Below the pieces are notes generated by a model. It worked only from the letters and a program-made list of their open reading frames with translations. It did not search any database and was not told the DNA's origin. From the NCBI RefSeq assembly GCF_001544835.2, contig NZ_FCNX02000015.1, forward strand, positions 124,001-188,000: 64,000 bases of DNA, read 5' to 3'. This document shows positions 8,991-18,094 of this stretch, one piece after another (the stretch's first letter is position 1; the number at the start of each line of letters is the position of its first letter). A program made the position numbers and the translations under genes. This stretch comes from Caballeronia fortuita. Its GTDB lineage: Bacteria > Pseudomonadota > Gammaproteobacteria > Burkholderiales > Burkholderiaceae.

Positions 8991-11900
8991 ATGACCGAAA
9001 AAGCCATTTCCGCCGATGCCGCCCTGCGCGGCTTCCATCCCGCCGTCGTCGACTGGTTCCGCTCGCGCTTTCCCGCGCCGACCGCCGCGCAGGCCCGCGC
9101 GTGGCCGCTGGTGCACGCACGCCGCTCGACGCTCGTCGCGGCGCCGACGGGCTCGGGCAAGACGCTGACCGCGTTTCTCGCCGCCATCGACGAACTGGTG
9201 CGCGACGGCATCGCGGGCGGCGGGGCGCTGCCGGACGAGACGCGCGTCGTGTATGTGTCGCCGCTGAAGGCGTTGTCGAACGATATTCACGTCAATCTGG
9301 AAGAACCGCTCGCGGGCATCGCGCGGACGTTGCGCGAGTCCGGCGTGAGTGCGCCGGAGATTCGCGCGGCCGTGCGCACCGGCGACACGACGCAGCAGGA
9401 GCGCAACGCGGTCAAGAAGCGCCCGCCGCATATTCTCGTGACGACGCCGGAATCGCTTTACGTGCTGCTCTCGTCCGATTCGGGCCGCGCGATGCTCTCG
9501 ACAACGCGCACCGTGATCGTCGACGAAATTCACGCGGTCGCGGGCAGCAAGCGCGGCTCGCATCTGAGCCTGTCGCTCGCGCGGCTCGACGCGCTCTGCG
9601 AGGACGCGGGCGGCGAACGGCCGGTGCGCGTCGGGCTGTCGGCGACGCAAAAGCCGATCGAACTCGTCGCGAAATTCCTCGCCGGCGCGGGCGAAGCTTG
9701 CGAAATCGTCGATGTCGGCCACGTCCGCACGCGCGATCTCGCGCTCGACATTCCGCCGATGCCGCTCGAAGCCATCATGTCCAACGACATGTGGGAGCGC
9801 GTCTACGATCGTCTCGCGGAACTTGCTGGCCAACATCGCACGACGCTCGTTTTCGTCAACACGCGCCGCATGGCCGAACGCGCGGCGCGGCATCTGACCG
9901 AGCGGCTCGGCAAGGAATCGGTCGCGGCGCATCACGGCAGCCTCGCGCGCGAGCATCGGCTGGACGCGGAGCAGCGGCTGAAGCGCGGCGAGCTGCGCGT
10001 GCTGATCGCGACGGCTTCGCTGGAGCTCGGCATCGATATCGGCGATGTCGATCTCGTCTGCCAGATCGGCTCGCCCGGTTCGATCGGTGCGTTCTTGCAG
10101 CGTGTCGGGCGCTCGGGGCACCACGTCGGCGGCGTGCCGAAAGGGCGGCTTTTTCCGACTTCGCGCGACGATCTGATCGAATGCGCGGCGCTCCTCGATT
10201 GCGTGCGCCGCGGCGAACTCGATGCGCTGACGATTCCCCACGCCCCGCTCGACGTGCTCGCGCAGCAGATCACCGCCGAGGTCGCATGCCGCGAATGGAG
10301 CGAAGACGCGCTTTTCGAGCGCATCACGCGTGCGTATCCGTATGCGAGCCTCGATCGCGCACATTTCGAAGCCGTGCTGCGCACGCTCGCGGAAGGCTAT
10401 ACCGGACGGCAGGGCGTGCGCGCGGCGTACGTGCATCGCGATGCGGTGTCGCGCACCTTGCGCGGCCGGCGCGGCGGCAAGCTGACGGCGGTGACCTCGG
10501 GCGGCGCGATTCCCGACAACGCCGATTTCGCCGTGATCCTCGAACCACAAGGCTTGCAGATCGGCACGGTGAACGAGGATTTCGCCGTCGAAAGTCTCGC
10601 GGGCGATATCTTCCAGCTCGGCAACACGTCGTACCGGATTGCGCGCGTGGAAGGCGGGCGCGTGCGCGTGGAGAATGCCAACGGCCAGCCGCCGAACATC
10701 CCGTTCTGGCTCGGCGAAGCGCCGGGCCGCAGCGACGAGCTTTCACACGCGATTTCGCGTCTTCGCGCCGATATCGACACACGGATCGATGACGGCATCG
10801 ACGCGACGGTCGCATGGCTCGCACGGGAAAGCGGCATCGGCGAAGAACCGGCGCGGCAGATCGTCGATTATCTGGCGCGTTCGCGCGCGGCGCTCACCGT
10901 GCTGCCGACGCAGGACACGCTCGTCATGGAGCGTTTCTTCGACGAATCCGGCGGCACGCAGCTCGTCATCCACGCGCCGTTCGGCAGCCGCGTGAATCGC
11001 GCGTGGGGTCTCGCGTTGAGAAAGCGCTTTTGCCGCACGTTCAACTTCGAACTTCAGGCGGCGGCGACCGAGGACGCGATCGTGCTGTCGCTGACGGGCA
11101 GCCACAGCTTCGTACTCGACGACGTCTGGCGCTATCTGAACTCCGCGACGGCGGAACACGTGCTCGTTCAGGCGCTGCTCGACGCGCCGCTTTTCGGCGT
11201 GCGCTGGCGATGGAACGCGACCAACGCGCTCGCGCTGCCGCGCTACACGGGCGGGCGCAGGGTCGCGCCGCAATTGCAGCGCATGAAAAGCGAGGATCTG
11301 CTCGCGGCGGTGTTTCCCGATCAGGTCGCGTGCGTGGAGAACATCGCGGGCGAGCGCGAGGTGCCGGCGCATCCGCTCGTCGAACAGACCATCGACGATT
11401 GCCTGCACGACGCGATGGACGCCGACGCGTGGCTCGCGCTCCTGCGGCGCATCGAAAGCGGCGGCGTGCGGCTCGTCGCGCGCGAGTTGCCGGCGCCGTC
11501 GCCGCTCGCGGCCGAAATCTTGTCGGCGCGTCCTTACGCGTTTCTCGACGATGCCCCGCTCGAAGAACGCCGCACGCAGGCCGTGCTCGCGCGCCGCTGG
11601 GCCGATCCCCGATCCGCCGACGATCTCGGCGCGCTCGACCCCGACGCCATCGCGAGCGTGCACGACGAAGCGTGGCCCGAAGTCACGAACGCCGACGAAA
11701 TGCACGAGGCGCTTTCGACGCTCGCGTGCATCGCCGAAACGGAAGCGCGCCGCGATCCGCAATGGCTCGCGTGGCTCGATGCGCTCGCGCGCGCCGGCCG
11801 CGCGACGCGCCTGCAAGTCGCGGAGCACGACGCGCTGTGGACGCCGGTCGAGCGTCTTTCATGCGTGCGCGCGGTCTACGAACATGCGCCGATGCATCCC

Positions 11901-13370
11901 GCGCTTACACCGCCGCCCGGTTTCGACGATGCCTGGTCCGCTGACGATGCGCTCGTCGAAATCGTGCGGGCGCGCTTGTCGGGCTGCGGTCCGCTGACGG
12001 TGCCGGAGATCGCGCGGCCGCTTGCGCTGCCCGCATCGGCGATCGCGCTTGCGCTGACGCGGCTCGAAGCGCAGGGCTACGTCATGCGCGGACGCTTCAC
12101 GCCGGGCGCGCAGGCCGACGAATGGTGCGAGCGGCATCTGCTCGCGCGGATTCATCGCTATACGGTGCGGCGGCTGCGTCGCGAGATCGAACCGGTCGAG
12201 CGGCAGGATTTCATGCGCTTTCTGCTCGAATGGCAGCGCGTGGCGCCGGATTCGCGCGGCGAAGGGCGCGACGCTCTCGGCGCCGTGCTCGAACAGCTCG
12301 AAGGATTCGAAGCGCCCGCCGTCGCGTGGGAAGACGAAATATTGCCGGCGCGCATCGCCGACTATTCGGGCATGTGGCTCGACGATCTCTGCCGCGCGGG
12401 CAAGCTCGTGTGGACCCGCCCGGCGGGACGCTCGCGCGCGTCGGGCGGACCGGTGCGCGGCACGCCGGTCGTGCTCCTGCCGCGCCGTCATCTGGACGCG
12501 TGGAACGCGCTGATGTCGACGGTACGTCCCGACGACGCGCCGCAGCTTTCGTCGCGCGCCGAACGCGTCTTCGATGCGCTGAAAGCGCATGGCGCGATGT
12601 TCTTCGACGAACTCCTTTCCGACGTGCGTCTCCTGCGCACCGAACTCGAAGACGCGCTCGGCGAACTCGTAGCGCTCGGTCTCGTCAGCGCCGACAGTTT
12701 CGCGGGACTGCGCGCGCTGCTCGCGCCCGCCGCGAAGCGCAATGCGTTCGCGCGCAGGCCGCGGCGCGGCGGCCTGTTCATCGGCGGGATGGACGATGCG
12801 GGCCGCTGGGCGCTGCTGCGCCGCGCGAAACCCGACGACGCGCGCGATCAGGACGGCGACATCGAACACATCGCAATGACGCTCTTGCGGCGTTATGGCG
12901 TCGTGTTCTGGCGGCTGCTCGAGCGCGAGGCCGACTGGCTGCCGCCGTGGCGCGATCTGCTGCGCGTCTATCACCGGCTGGAAGCGCGCGGCGAGATTCG
13001 CGGCGGGCGCTTCGTCGCCGGGCTCGCAGGCGAGCAGTTCGCGCTGCCCGAAGCCGTGCCGCTCCTGCGCGACATGCGCAAGCGGCCGAAAGACGGCGCG
13101 TTCGTGGCGTTGTCGGCGGTCGATCCGCTCAATCTCGTCGGCACGCTGTTGCCGGGCGATAAAGTGCCTGCGCTCGCGGGCAATCGCGTGCTGTATCGCG
13201 ACGGCGTGCCGGTCGGCGCGGTGATTGCGGGCAAGACGCGTTATTTCGGCGATGAAGACGGAGAAGCGCGCGAGCGCGTGCGGCTTGCGCTCGTCAAGCG
13301 GACGGCGCGTTCGCTCGGCACGGCGATTGGCAGCACGGCGACGCGCACCGGCATGCCGGTGCGCCATTGA
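8991..13370 (+). CDS. lhr: Large ATP-dependent helicase Lhr
   Basis: 1459-residue superfamily 2 helicase. RecA-like domain 1 has motif I APTGSGKT (51-58), motif II DEIH (about 177-180) and motif III GLSATQKP; domain 2 has motif VI QRVGRSGHHVGGVPKG. The winged-helix and Lhr-core region follows, then the long C-terminal extension typical of bacterial Lhr proteins (about 1400-1550 residues). Lhr translocates 3' to 5' on single-stranded DNA, prefers RNA:DNA hybrids and takes part in DNA repair. The ATG at 8991 gives the expected N-terminus; the promoter would lie in the 168-bp gap shared with the divergent glycosyltransferase gene. The phosphoesterase partner often encoded beside lhr is absent here. 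Confidence 0.93.
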   Translation: MTEKAISADAALRGFHPAVVDWFRSRFPAPTAAQARAWPLVHARRSTLVAAPTGSGKTLTAFLAAIDELVRDGIAGGGALPDETRVVYVSPLKALSNDIHVNLEEPLAGIARTLRESGVSAPEIRAAVRTGDTTQQERNAVKKRPPHILVTTPESLYVLLSSDSGRAMLSTTRTVIVDEIHAVAGSKRGSHLSLSLARLDALCEDAGGERPVRVGLSATQKPIELVAKFLAGAGEACEIVDVGHVRTRDLALDIPPMPLEAIMSNDMWERVYDRLAELAGQHRTTLVFVNTRRMAERAARHLTERLGKESVAAHHGSLAREHRLDAEQRLKRGELRVLIATASLELGIDIGDVDLVCQIGSPGSIGAFLQRVGRSGHHVGGVPKGRLFPTSRDDLIECAALLDCVRRGELDALTIPHAPLDVLAQQITAEVACREWSEDALFERITRAYPYASLDRAHFEAVLRTLAEGYTGRQGVRAAYVHRDAVSRTLRGRRGGKLTAVTSGGAIPDNADFAVILEPQGLQIGTVNEDFAVESLAGDIFQLGNTSYRIARVEGGRVRVENANGQPPNIPFWLGEAPGRSDELSHAISRLRADIDTRIDDGIDATVAWLARESGIGEEPARQIVDYLARSRAALTVLPTQDTLVMERFFDESGGTQLVIHAPFGSRVNRAWGLALRKRFCRTFNFELQAAATEDAIVLSLTGSHSFVLDDVWRYLNSATAEHVLVQALLDAPLFGVRWRWNATNALALPRYTGGRRVAPQLQRMKSEDLLAAVFPDQVACVENIAGEREVPAHPLVEQTIDDCLHDAMDADAWLALLRRIESGGVRLVARELPAPSPLAAEILSARPYAFLDDAPLEERRTQAVLARRWADPRSADDLGALDPDAIASVHDEAWPEVTNADEMHEALSTLACIAETEARRDPQWLAWLDALARAGRATRLQVAEHDALWTPVERLSCVRAVYEHAPMHPALTPPPGFDDAWSADDALVEIVRARLSGCGPLTVPEIARPLALPASAIALALTRLEAQGYVMRGRFTPGAQADEWCERHLLARIHRYTVRRLRREIEPVERQDFMRFLLEWQRVAPDSRGEGRDALGAVLEQLEGFEAPAVAWEDEILPARIADYSGMWLDDLCRAGKLVWTRPAGRSRASGGPVRGTPVVLLPRRHLDAWNALMSTVRPDDAPQLSSRAERVFDALKAHGAMFFDELLSDVRLLRTELEDALGELVALGLVSADSFAGLRALLAPAAKRNAFARRPRRGGLFIGGMDDAGRWALLRRAKPDDARDQDGDIEHIAMTLLRRYGVVFWRLLEREADWLPPWRDLLRVYHRLEARGEIRGGRFVAGLAGEQFALPEAVPLLRDMRKRPKDGAFVALSAVDPLNLVGTLLPGDKVPALAGNRVLYRDGVPVGAVIAGKTRYFGDEDGEARERVRLALVKRTARSLGTAIGSTATRTGMPVRH

Positions 13371-13388
13371 AGCGACGAAGCGCGGACG

Positions 13389-13610
13389 TTATTTCTTTGC
13401 GACGAGCTTCGCGGTGAACGGTCCGGCCTGCGCGGCGGGCACGTCCTTCACCGGCACGCCCGGATAGTCGACCACACGATTTCCGCTCGATGCACGGCGG
13501 ATGCGAAACAGGGGCCGCACGCCATCGCGCGCGCCGCCGACGATGGTGTGCATCGCCTGCCGGTCGAGTTCGACGCTGTCGGCGAGGTCTCTGATCTTGA
13601 TGACGGCCAT
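13389..13610 (-). CDS. Small protein with a double-glycine (bacteriocin/RiPP-type) leader
   Basis: 73 residues, initiated at an ATG with GGAGGA eight bases upstream. The N-terminus has the form of a double-glycine leader: IKIRDLADSVELDRQAMHTI then VGGA, with Gly25-Gly26 at the expected cleavage point after the ELDRxAM helix. The rest (about 47 residues) is basic, with IRRASSGNRVVDYPG and a lysine-ending tail, and has no cysteine. Peptides of this kind are usually trimmed and exported by C39-peptidase ABC transporters; none is encoded in this window. It converges with lhr only 18 bp away and has its own promoter-like region upstream. No function can be assigned. Confidence 0.65.
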   Translation of the reverse strand: MAVIKIRDLADSVELDRQAMHTIVGGARDGVRPLFRIRRASSGNRVVDYPGVPVKDVPAAQAGPFTAKLVAKK

Positions 13611-14061
13611 GAGTGTTCCTCCGGAGTGGGGAGTCGCAATCGAGTATAGACAATCCGCCGAACGCGCCGGACGGACTCCTTGGTCCGGCGCGCTGTTTCA
13701 TCGGCGGAAAGCGGCGATGAACGCCAATGCCGGCAAAAGGCGCGTGCCTTCTGCCGCAACGGTGTTCGCGACGGGTTATGCGAATCGCGTGCCAGCGTTA
13801 CCGTGTTTCGTACGGACAACGCAACGCGTTGATTCCGCGAGGGTTTATCCGCTGCCGCACGAAAGACAAACACACGAAGCGACGCCGAAGCGCCAACACT
13901 CGAACCCGATGTGTCGGTCTCCGAACGACATGTGCGCGATGCCGCTCAGAATCGAAAACGCCATTTGCGTAAGCGTGACGTGAAGGCTAGTATCGAACGA
14001 GCACCGGATTTTGTTACGACAAGTATCAGTCGATCGATTGGAGCCGCGTCGCGTCGCACAG
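13611..14061. other. 451-bp divergent intergenic region
   Basis: This gap separates the minus-strand peptide gene from the plus-strand kinase gene. Apart from the TATACT -10 element at 13643-13648, I see no open frame with coding character, no tRNA-like fold and no strong terminator. Its AT content rises towards the kinase (around 13960-14040), which fits a kinase promoter, but no clear -35/-10 pair stands out. Confidence 0.5.
13643..13672 (-). promoter_or_regulatory. Likely promoter of the double-glycine peptide gene
   Basis: On the minus strand TATACT (13648-13643) is a full -10 match placed about 33 bases before the ATG at 13610. The -35 region 17-18 bases further up (TCCGGC / GTCCGG) is poor, so activation or a weak promoter is likely. 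Confidence 0.4.
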
Positions 14062-16206
14062 ATGACAAGTTTTGCGCAAGCGATTCGTACATATCGGGGC
14101 GACGGCGGGTCGCGCGACGAGTTCTTTGCGGGAGTGGACGGCGCACTGGCGACCGAGCAGACTCCGGCGAAACGGCTCATGGACATCCTCGACGAGGAGC
14201 ACGCGGCGCGGCCTTTGCCGCCCGACATCTATGCGGCCATCCGGCGCCGCATCGAGCATGCCGCGCGCACGCGTCCCGAAGCCGATTCTCCCACGGGTCC
14301 CGCGAACCGCGACGAGACGCGCCTGCAAACGTCGCCAGGCTTCGCGCCGCCGCCATCGCGCGATCCGAGCAGCGGCACCGGCAGCCAGGCGACGCAGGTC
14401 ATGGTCGACCACGATCAGACGATGAAAGGCGTCGGTGACACGCTCAACAGCCGTTTCGTGCTCGAAGAGTGCCTGGGCATCGGCGGCATGGGCACGGTGT
14501 ACAAGGCGCTCGATCTGCGCAAGCTCGAAGCGTCGGACCGGCGGCCCTACGTCGCGATCAAGGTGCTGAATCTCCAGTTCCGCGGCAATCCGAAATCGCT
14601 GATCGCGTTGCAGCGTGAAGCGCGCAAGGCGCAGCAGCTCGCGCACCGGAACATCGTCACCGTGTACGACTTCGACCGCGACGGCCAGGTCGTCTATCTG
14701 ACGATGGAATATCTGTCCGGCCAGCCGCTGTCCCGATTGCTTCGGAACCCGAATTTCAAGGGCATGCCGTTCGCCGAAGTCTTTCCGATCTTCAAGGGCA
14801 TGGCCAACGCGCTCGCCTACGCGCACGAGCGCGGTTTCGTGCACTGCGATTTCAAGCCCGCCAACGTGTTCCTGACGGACGCGTCGGAAGTGAAGGTGAT
14901 CGACTTCGGCATTTCGCGCGTGATCCAGCGCCCGGAAGAAGAAACGGAGGCGACCGTCTTCGATCCGGGCAGTCTCGGCGCGCTGACGCCAGCGTATGCG
15001 AGTCCGGAGATGCTGGAGCATCGCGAGCCCGATCCGCGCGACGATATCTATGCGCTCGGCTGCATCACATACGAACTGCTGACGGGCAAGCATCCGTTCG
15101 ACCGCGTGCCCGCGCTGCAGGCGAGAAGCGCGGGCATGAAGCCGCAGCGCCCCGAGCATCTCGGCGGCAAGCAGTGGAAGGCGCTGAGGGCCGCGCTCGC
15201 CTTCGAGCGTGAAGCGAGAACGCCGAGCGTCGCGCAATTCCTCGAAGAAATCGGCGACGATCATGCCGCGTCGCCGGCAGGCCGCAAGGCGAAGAAGAGC
15301 TCAGCGCCGAAATTCGCGATCGGCGGGGCGCTGCTGGCGGCGCTCGTCGCGGCGGGCGCGGCCTATTACTTCTACGATCAGTCGAAAGGCGTCGAGGAAG
15401 CCGCGCACGAAACCCCGCCACGCGCGTCCGAAGGCAGCACGACGGGCACGGTGACGCCACACGGCCCCGGCGCGCCGCCTGCTTCCGCGACCGTGACGGT
15501 CGTGCCCGCCGTGCCCGCGACGCCGCTTCCCGAACTCACGGTGGCCGCCGTCACGCCGGTGCTCGCGAGCGTGCCGTGCTCGGCGCTCGTCGCGTCGGTG
15601 CACGATCAGACCGTCGACGTGCAGGGGTTCGTGTCGCAGAAATACGGTCTCGCGCGCCTGAAGGAAGCGCTCGGCCGCGTGCCCGGCGTGAAGACGACGA
15701 ACTTCGGCGTGCAGCAGGTCGCCGACGACAAATGCGATCTGCTCAAGGTGTTCGGCGCGTACTGGACGGCGAACCGGCAGTCGGGCAGGCCGGCGTCGGT
15801 GCACACTCGTTCGCGCGCGACGCGCCTCACCGAAGGCGATCCGCTGATCGTCGATCTGATGACGCCGGCGTTCGAGTCCTACGTCAACGTCGATTACTAC
15901 ACGCTCGACGGCAGCGTCGTGCATCTGCTGCCGAACGCGCGCTCGCGCGACAACCAGGCGCCCGCGAACTACACGGCGACGATCGGCACGATGGGCGACT
16001 GGGTCGTCGGCAAGCCGTTCGGTTCGGAGATGATCGTGCTGACGGTCACGCCCGCGCCGCTTTTCGACGCGCCGCGCCCCGACAGCGAAGCCAAACCGGA
16101 ATATCTGCGCGCGGTCGAAAAACGGCTTTCCGCGCTCGCAGGAAAGTACGGCCGCGAGCGCGTTGCCGTCGATATCTTCCAGATCACCACGCAAGCGAAG
16201 AAGTAA
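14062..16206 (+). CDS. Membrane-anchored Ser/Thr protein kinase with C-terminal DUF4384-like domain
   Basis: 714 residues. A 130-residue N-terminal region of unknown role is followed by a Hanks-type kinase domain (about 132-395): glycine loop GIGGMGTVY (139-147), VAIKVL with Lys167, HCDFKPAN (261-268) and DFG (281-283). The HRD arginine is cysteine, so it is a non-RD kinase, but the catalytic Asp is kept. A single membrane helix lies at about 418-437, then a Pro/Thr-rich linker, a BON-like segment (VDVQGFVSQKYGLARLKEAL) and a DUF4384-like domain (YVNVDYYTLDGSVVHLLPN) that would be periplasmic. The ATG at 14062 was chosen over an in-frame TTG at 14011; neither has a clear RBS. Substrates unknown. 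Confidence 0.85.
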   Translation: MTSFAQAIRTYRGDGGSRDEFFAGVDGALATEQTPAKRLMDILDEEHAARPLPPDIYAAIRRRIEHAARTRPEADSPTGPANRDETRLQTSPGFAPPPSRDPSSGTGSQATQVMVDHDQTMKGVGDTLNSRFVLEECLGIGGMGTVYKALDLRKLEASDRRPYVAIKVLNLQFRGNPKSLIALQREARKAQQLAHRNIVTVYDFDRDGQVVYLTMEYLSGQPLSRLLRNPNFKGMPFAEVFPIFKGMANALAYAHERGFVHCDFKPANVFLTDASEVKVIDFGISRVIQRPEEETEATVFDPGSLGALTPAYASPEMLEHREPDPRDDIYALGCITYELLTGKHPFDRVPALQARSAGMKPQRPEHLGGKQWKALRAALAFEREARTPSVAQFLEEIGDDHAASPAGRKAKKSSAPKFAIGGALLAALVAAGAAYYFYDQSKGVEEAAHETPPRASEGSTTGTVTPHGPGAPPASATVTVVPAVPATPLPELTVAAVTPVLASVPCSALVASVHDQTVDVQGFVSQKYGLARLKEALGRVPGVKTTNFGVQQVADDKCDLLKVFGAYWTANRQSGRPASVHTRSRATRLTEGDPLIVDLMTPAFESYVNVDYYTLDGSVVHLLPNARSRDNQAPANYTATIGTMGDWVVGKPFGSEMIVLTVTPAPLFDAPRPDSEAKPEYLRAVEKRLSALAGKYGRERVAVDIFQITTQAKK

Positions 16207-16224
16207 CGCCGCGTCGATGCGCCG

Positions 16225-16647
16225 CTAGGTCTTCGGCTGCTCGATAGAAGCCTTGAGTTCCTTCAATGCGTCTTCCATGCGCTTGCTGACGAGCGCATAG
16301 GCTTCGGCCTGCGTCTGCTGGGTCGTGCGCGCGATGTCCTGCATGTCGGCGAGCGCGTTGTGCAAAGCGCGCTGCACGACTTCGTTGGCGTTGAAGGGCG
16401 GTTGAGTCGACGTGGTAGCGAACTGCTTTGCGATGGTTTCGAGATCGCCCAGGGTGCGGCGCAGAATTTCGAGTTGTTTGTCGCGCAGCGCTTCCATTCC
16501 GCCGAACGCGACGCGATTGGTCGCCGCGAGCGCTTCGACGTCCTTGCGGCGCGATTCCATGATCGCGGTGACATCGAACCCTGGAAGCTGGTACTGCTGG
16601 AACATGGCTGCAAACTGGCTGAACGGATCGCTGAAATTCTGATTCAT
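16225..16647 (-). CDS. Phasin-family protein
   Basis: 140 residues, start at 16647 after GGGGAGG. It is mostly amphipathic helix with FAAMFQQYQLPGFDVTAIME near the start, a region typical of phasins (phasin_2/TIGR01841), which coat polyhydroxyalkanoate granules, and regularly spaced Leu/Ala/Gln for helical packing. Size is below the common 180-190 residues of PhaP, so it is a short variant or a phasin-like protein with another role. It converges with the kinase gene, 18 bp apart, without a visible terminator. No PHA synthesis gene is nearby. Confidence 0.75.
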   Translation of the reverse strand: MNQNFSDPFSQFAAMFQQYQLPGFDVTAIMESRRKDVEALAATNRVAFGGMEALRDKQLEILRRTLGDLETIAKQFATTSTQPPFNANEVVQRALHNALADMQDIARTTQQTQAEAYALVSKRMEDALKELKASIEQPKT

Positions 16648-16947
16648 CGTGCCTCCCCAGGGTTCTGTCGGTCGAATGCGAGCCAGGCTCGCGGAGCAAA
16701 ACGCGAGGATGGCCCGGGCAGCATGCGCCGTGCGCGACACCATGTCGTCGCGCAGCCAGCACCTGATACTACCAATATAAACCGTGGAAATGGGGCAAGG
16801 GAAAACACCAGAACGACCGGTCTTCTTACGCCTTGACGCGCGTCCCGTCGACGTTGATGCAGGTCAACGCATGCGGCGCCGCGCGGCCGACCATGAATCT
16901 ATGGCGGCGCAATATCGGCACGCGCCGCCGATGGCCGGGAGAACATC

Positions 16948-17139
16948 ATGATCATGGGTGAAGGGCGCATCGTCGCGGCATTGGGCGCCGTCTTCGTGAC
17001 GCTCGGCGGCATCGACGCGGCGCTGCGCGGCCTGCTTTTCGACGAGACGTCGGTGATGTATTACGGCGTGCTCGCGATACTCATCGGGGCTGCGTCGTTC
17101 GTCGTGATGCTCACACCGTTCCCGAGCGACGAGCCCTGA
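16948..17139 (+). CDS. Small two-helix membrane protein
   Basis: 63 residues, start ATG at 16948 (a second ATG at 16954 is possible) behind CGGGAGA. Two hydrophobic stretches, about residues 8-28 (VAALGAVFVTLGGIDAALRG) and 39-57 (YGVLAILIGAASFVVML), predict a small hairpin membrane protein with a short acidic tail. No family is recognised. It is convergent with the 124-residue hypothetical protein that ends at 17156. Confidence 0.6.
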   Translation: MIMGEGRIVAALGAVFVTLGGIDAALRGLLFDETSVMYYGVLAILIGAASFVVMLTPFPSDEP

Positions 17140-17155
17140 CGATCCCGCGTGCGGA

Positions 17156-17530
17156 TCAGATTTCCTCCTCGCCGGCGAAGACGCCGTGTTCCGCCTTGAT
17201 CTGCTCGCGGTCGATGCACTGCACGTGCCAGCGTCCGGTGCCGGTGATGCCCGCGCCGTCCGCATACCACAGCACGCGTCCCGCGAGGCCTTCGCTCGGG
17301 CCGTCCGGCGCGTCGACGTCGAGGCGCTCCAGCACGCAGATCGGCTCGCCGACCTGCTGGCCGCAGATCATCGTGCCACTCGATCCTGAACGCAATCCGC
17401 CCCAGTCCGGCACCTCGACGGACTGGTGACCTTCGCGGGACCATCGGCGGGTTTCCTTGTCGAGCCACAGGATGGCGTAGGCCGCCGATTGTGCGCCTTC
17501 GAAGCCATCCAACTTGACCGTGATACGCAT
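17156..17530 (-). CDS. Hypothetical cytoplasmic protein, 124 residues
   Basis: Start at 17530 (MRITVKLDG) because GGAGG lies six bases upstream on the minus strand; an ATG at 17542 would place the RBS inside the gene. No signal peptide or membrane segment. The protein is tryptophan- and glycine-rich (AYAILWLDKETRRWSREG, GRVLWYADGAGITGTGRWH) and acidic at the C-terminus (GEEEI), suggesting a small beta-rich domain. I do not recognise the family. The neighbours give no functional hint. Confidence 0.55.
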   Translation of the reverse strand: MRITVKLDGFEGAQSAAYAILWLDKETRRWSREGHQSVEVPDWGGLRSGSSGTMICGQQVGEPICVLERLDVDAPDGPSEGLAGRVLWYADGAGITGTGRWHVQCIDREQIKAEHGVFAGEEEI

Positions 17531-18094
17531 GTCATCCTCCAAGAAACGATATCCATGGACGAGACGCCCGGCGCAAGCGCGCCTGCCATGAGCGTCATCG
17601 ATCGAATGGCGGCTTGCACCGCGCGTATTGTTAAGGCGTTACGACCCGGCCCGTCAGGACCGCGATGAGAGATTCGAACGACAGGCGGCGGATAAGTTTA
17701 ATCGCACCGCATGTAATGGGTTCCATCGACGCAGCGTTCATAAGGCAAGGCTTTTGCCGTGAAACATGCCGCACTGCAACAGTGAAGTCGTCCGAATCAA
17801 TTAAGCAAGACCGATGCCGAAAATGATCGCAACGCGCATGAGTTTCGGCCTTGCATGACCGAAGTTTAGTATGACAATCTGAAGCTTTGGCGACAAGCGT
17901 CAAGGTCATATCGCCGCAGGTTTGCATATGTTTTAAAACGATCGACGCGCTGCGGCATCGCGGGATGTCGGTGCGTGACGCTCGCCGATCGTGCGCCTGT
18001 GCACCACGGCGGTGGCGAACGACCTGCACATGTGCGTCGCCTTCCGCTAGCACCGCTGCGCCGCAACACTGCAACGAAACCAGGAGACGTGTCG
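17531..18094. other. 564-bp divergent intergenic region upstream of the alcohol dehydrogenase gene
   Basis: The region separates the minus-strand hypothetical gene from the alcohol dehydrogenase gene. It is clearly richer in A/T between about 17690 and 17940 than its surroundings and contains the 10-bp palindrome GTTTTAAAAC (17930-17939) just after a CATATG. I found no convincing TTGAT-N4-ATCAA Fnr box despite the Fnr-type gene on the far side. No coding sequence is supported; it probably holds the promoters of both genes. Confidence 0.45.

Noticed and set aside
11859..13367. 502-codon minus-strand frame opposite the 3' part of lhr
   Set aside because: Shadow of lhr, arginine-rich without motifs.
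16825..16893. Minus-strand 22-codon frame (MVGRAAPHALTC...) before the small membrane protein gene
   Set aside because: Very short, no clear RBS and no neighbour support; cannot be told from chance.
17531..18094. Fnr-box (TTGAT-N4-ATCAA) in the region before the alcohol dehydrogenase
   Set aside because: Only isolated half-sites such as ATCAA at about 17796 were found; no full palindrome.
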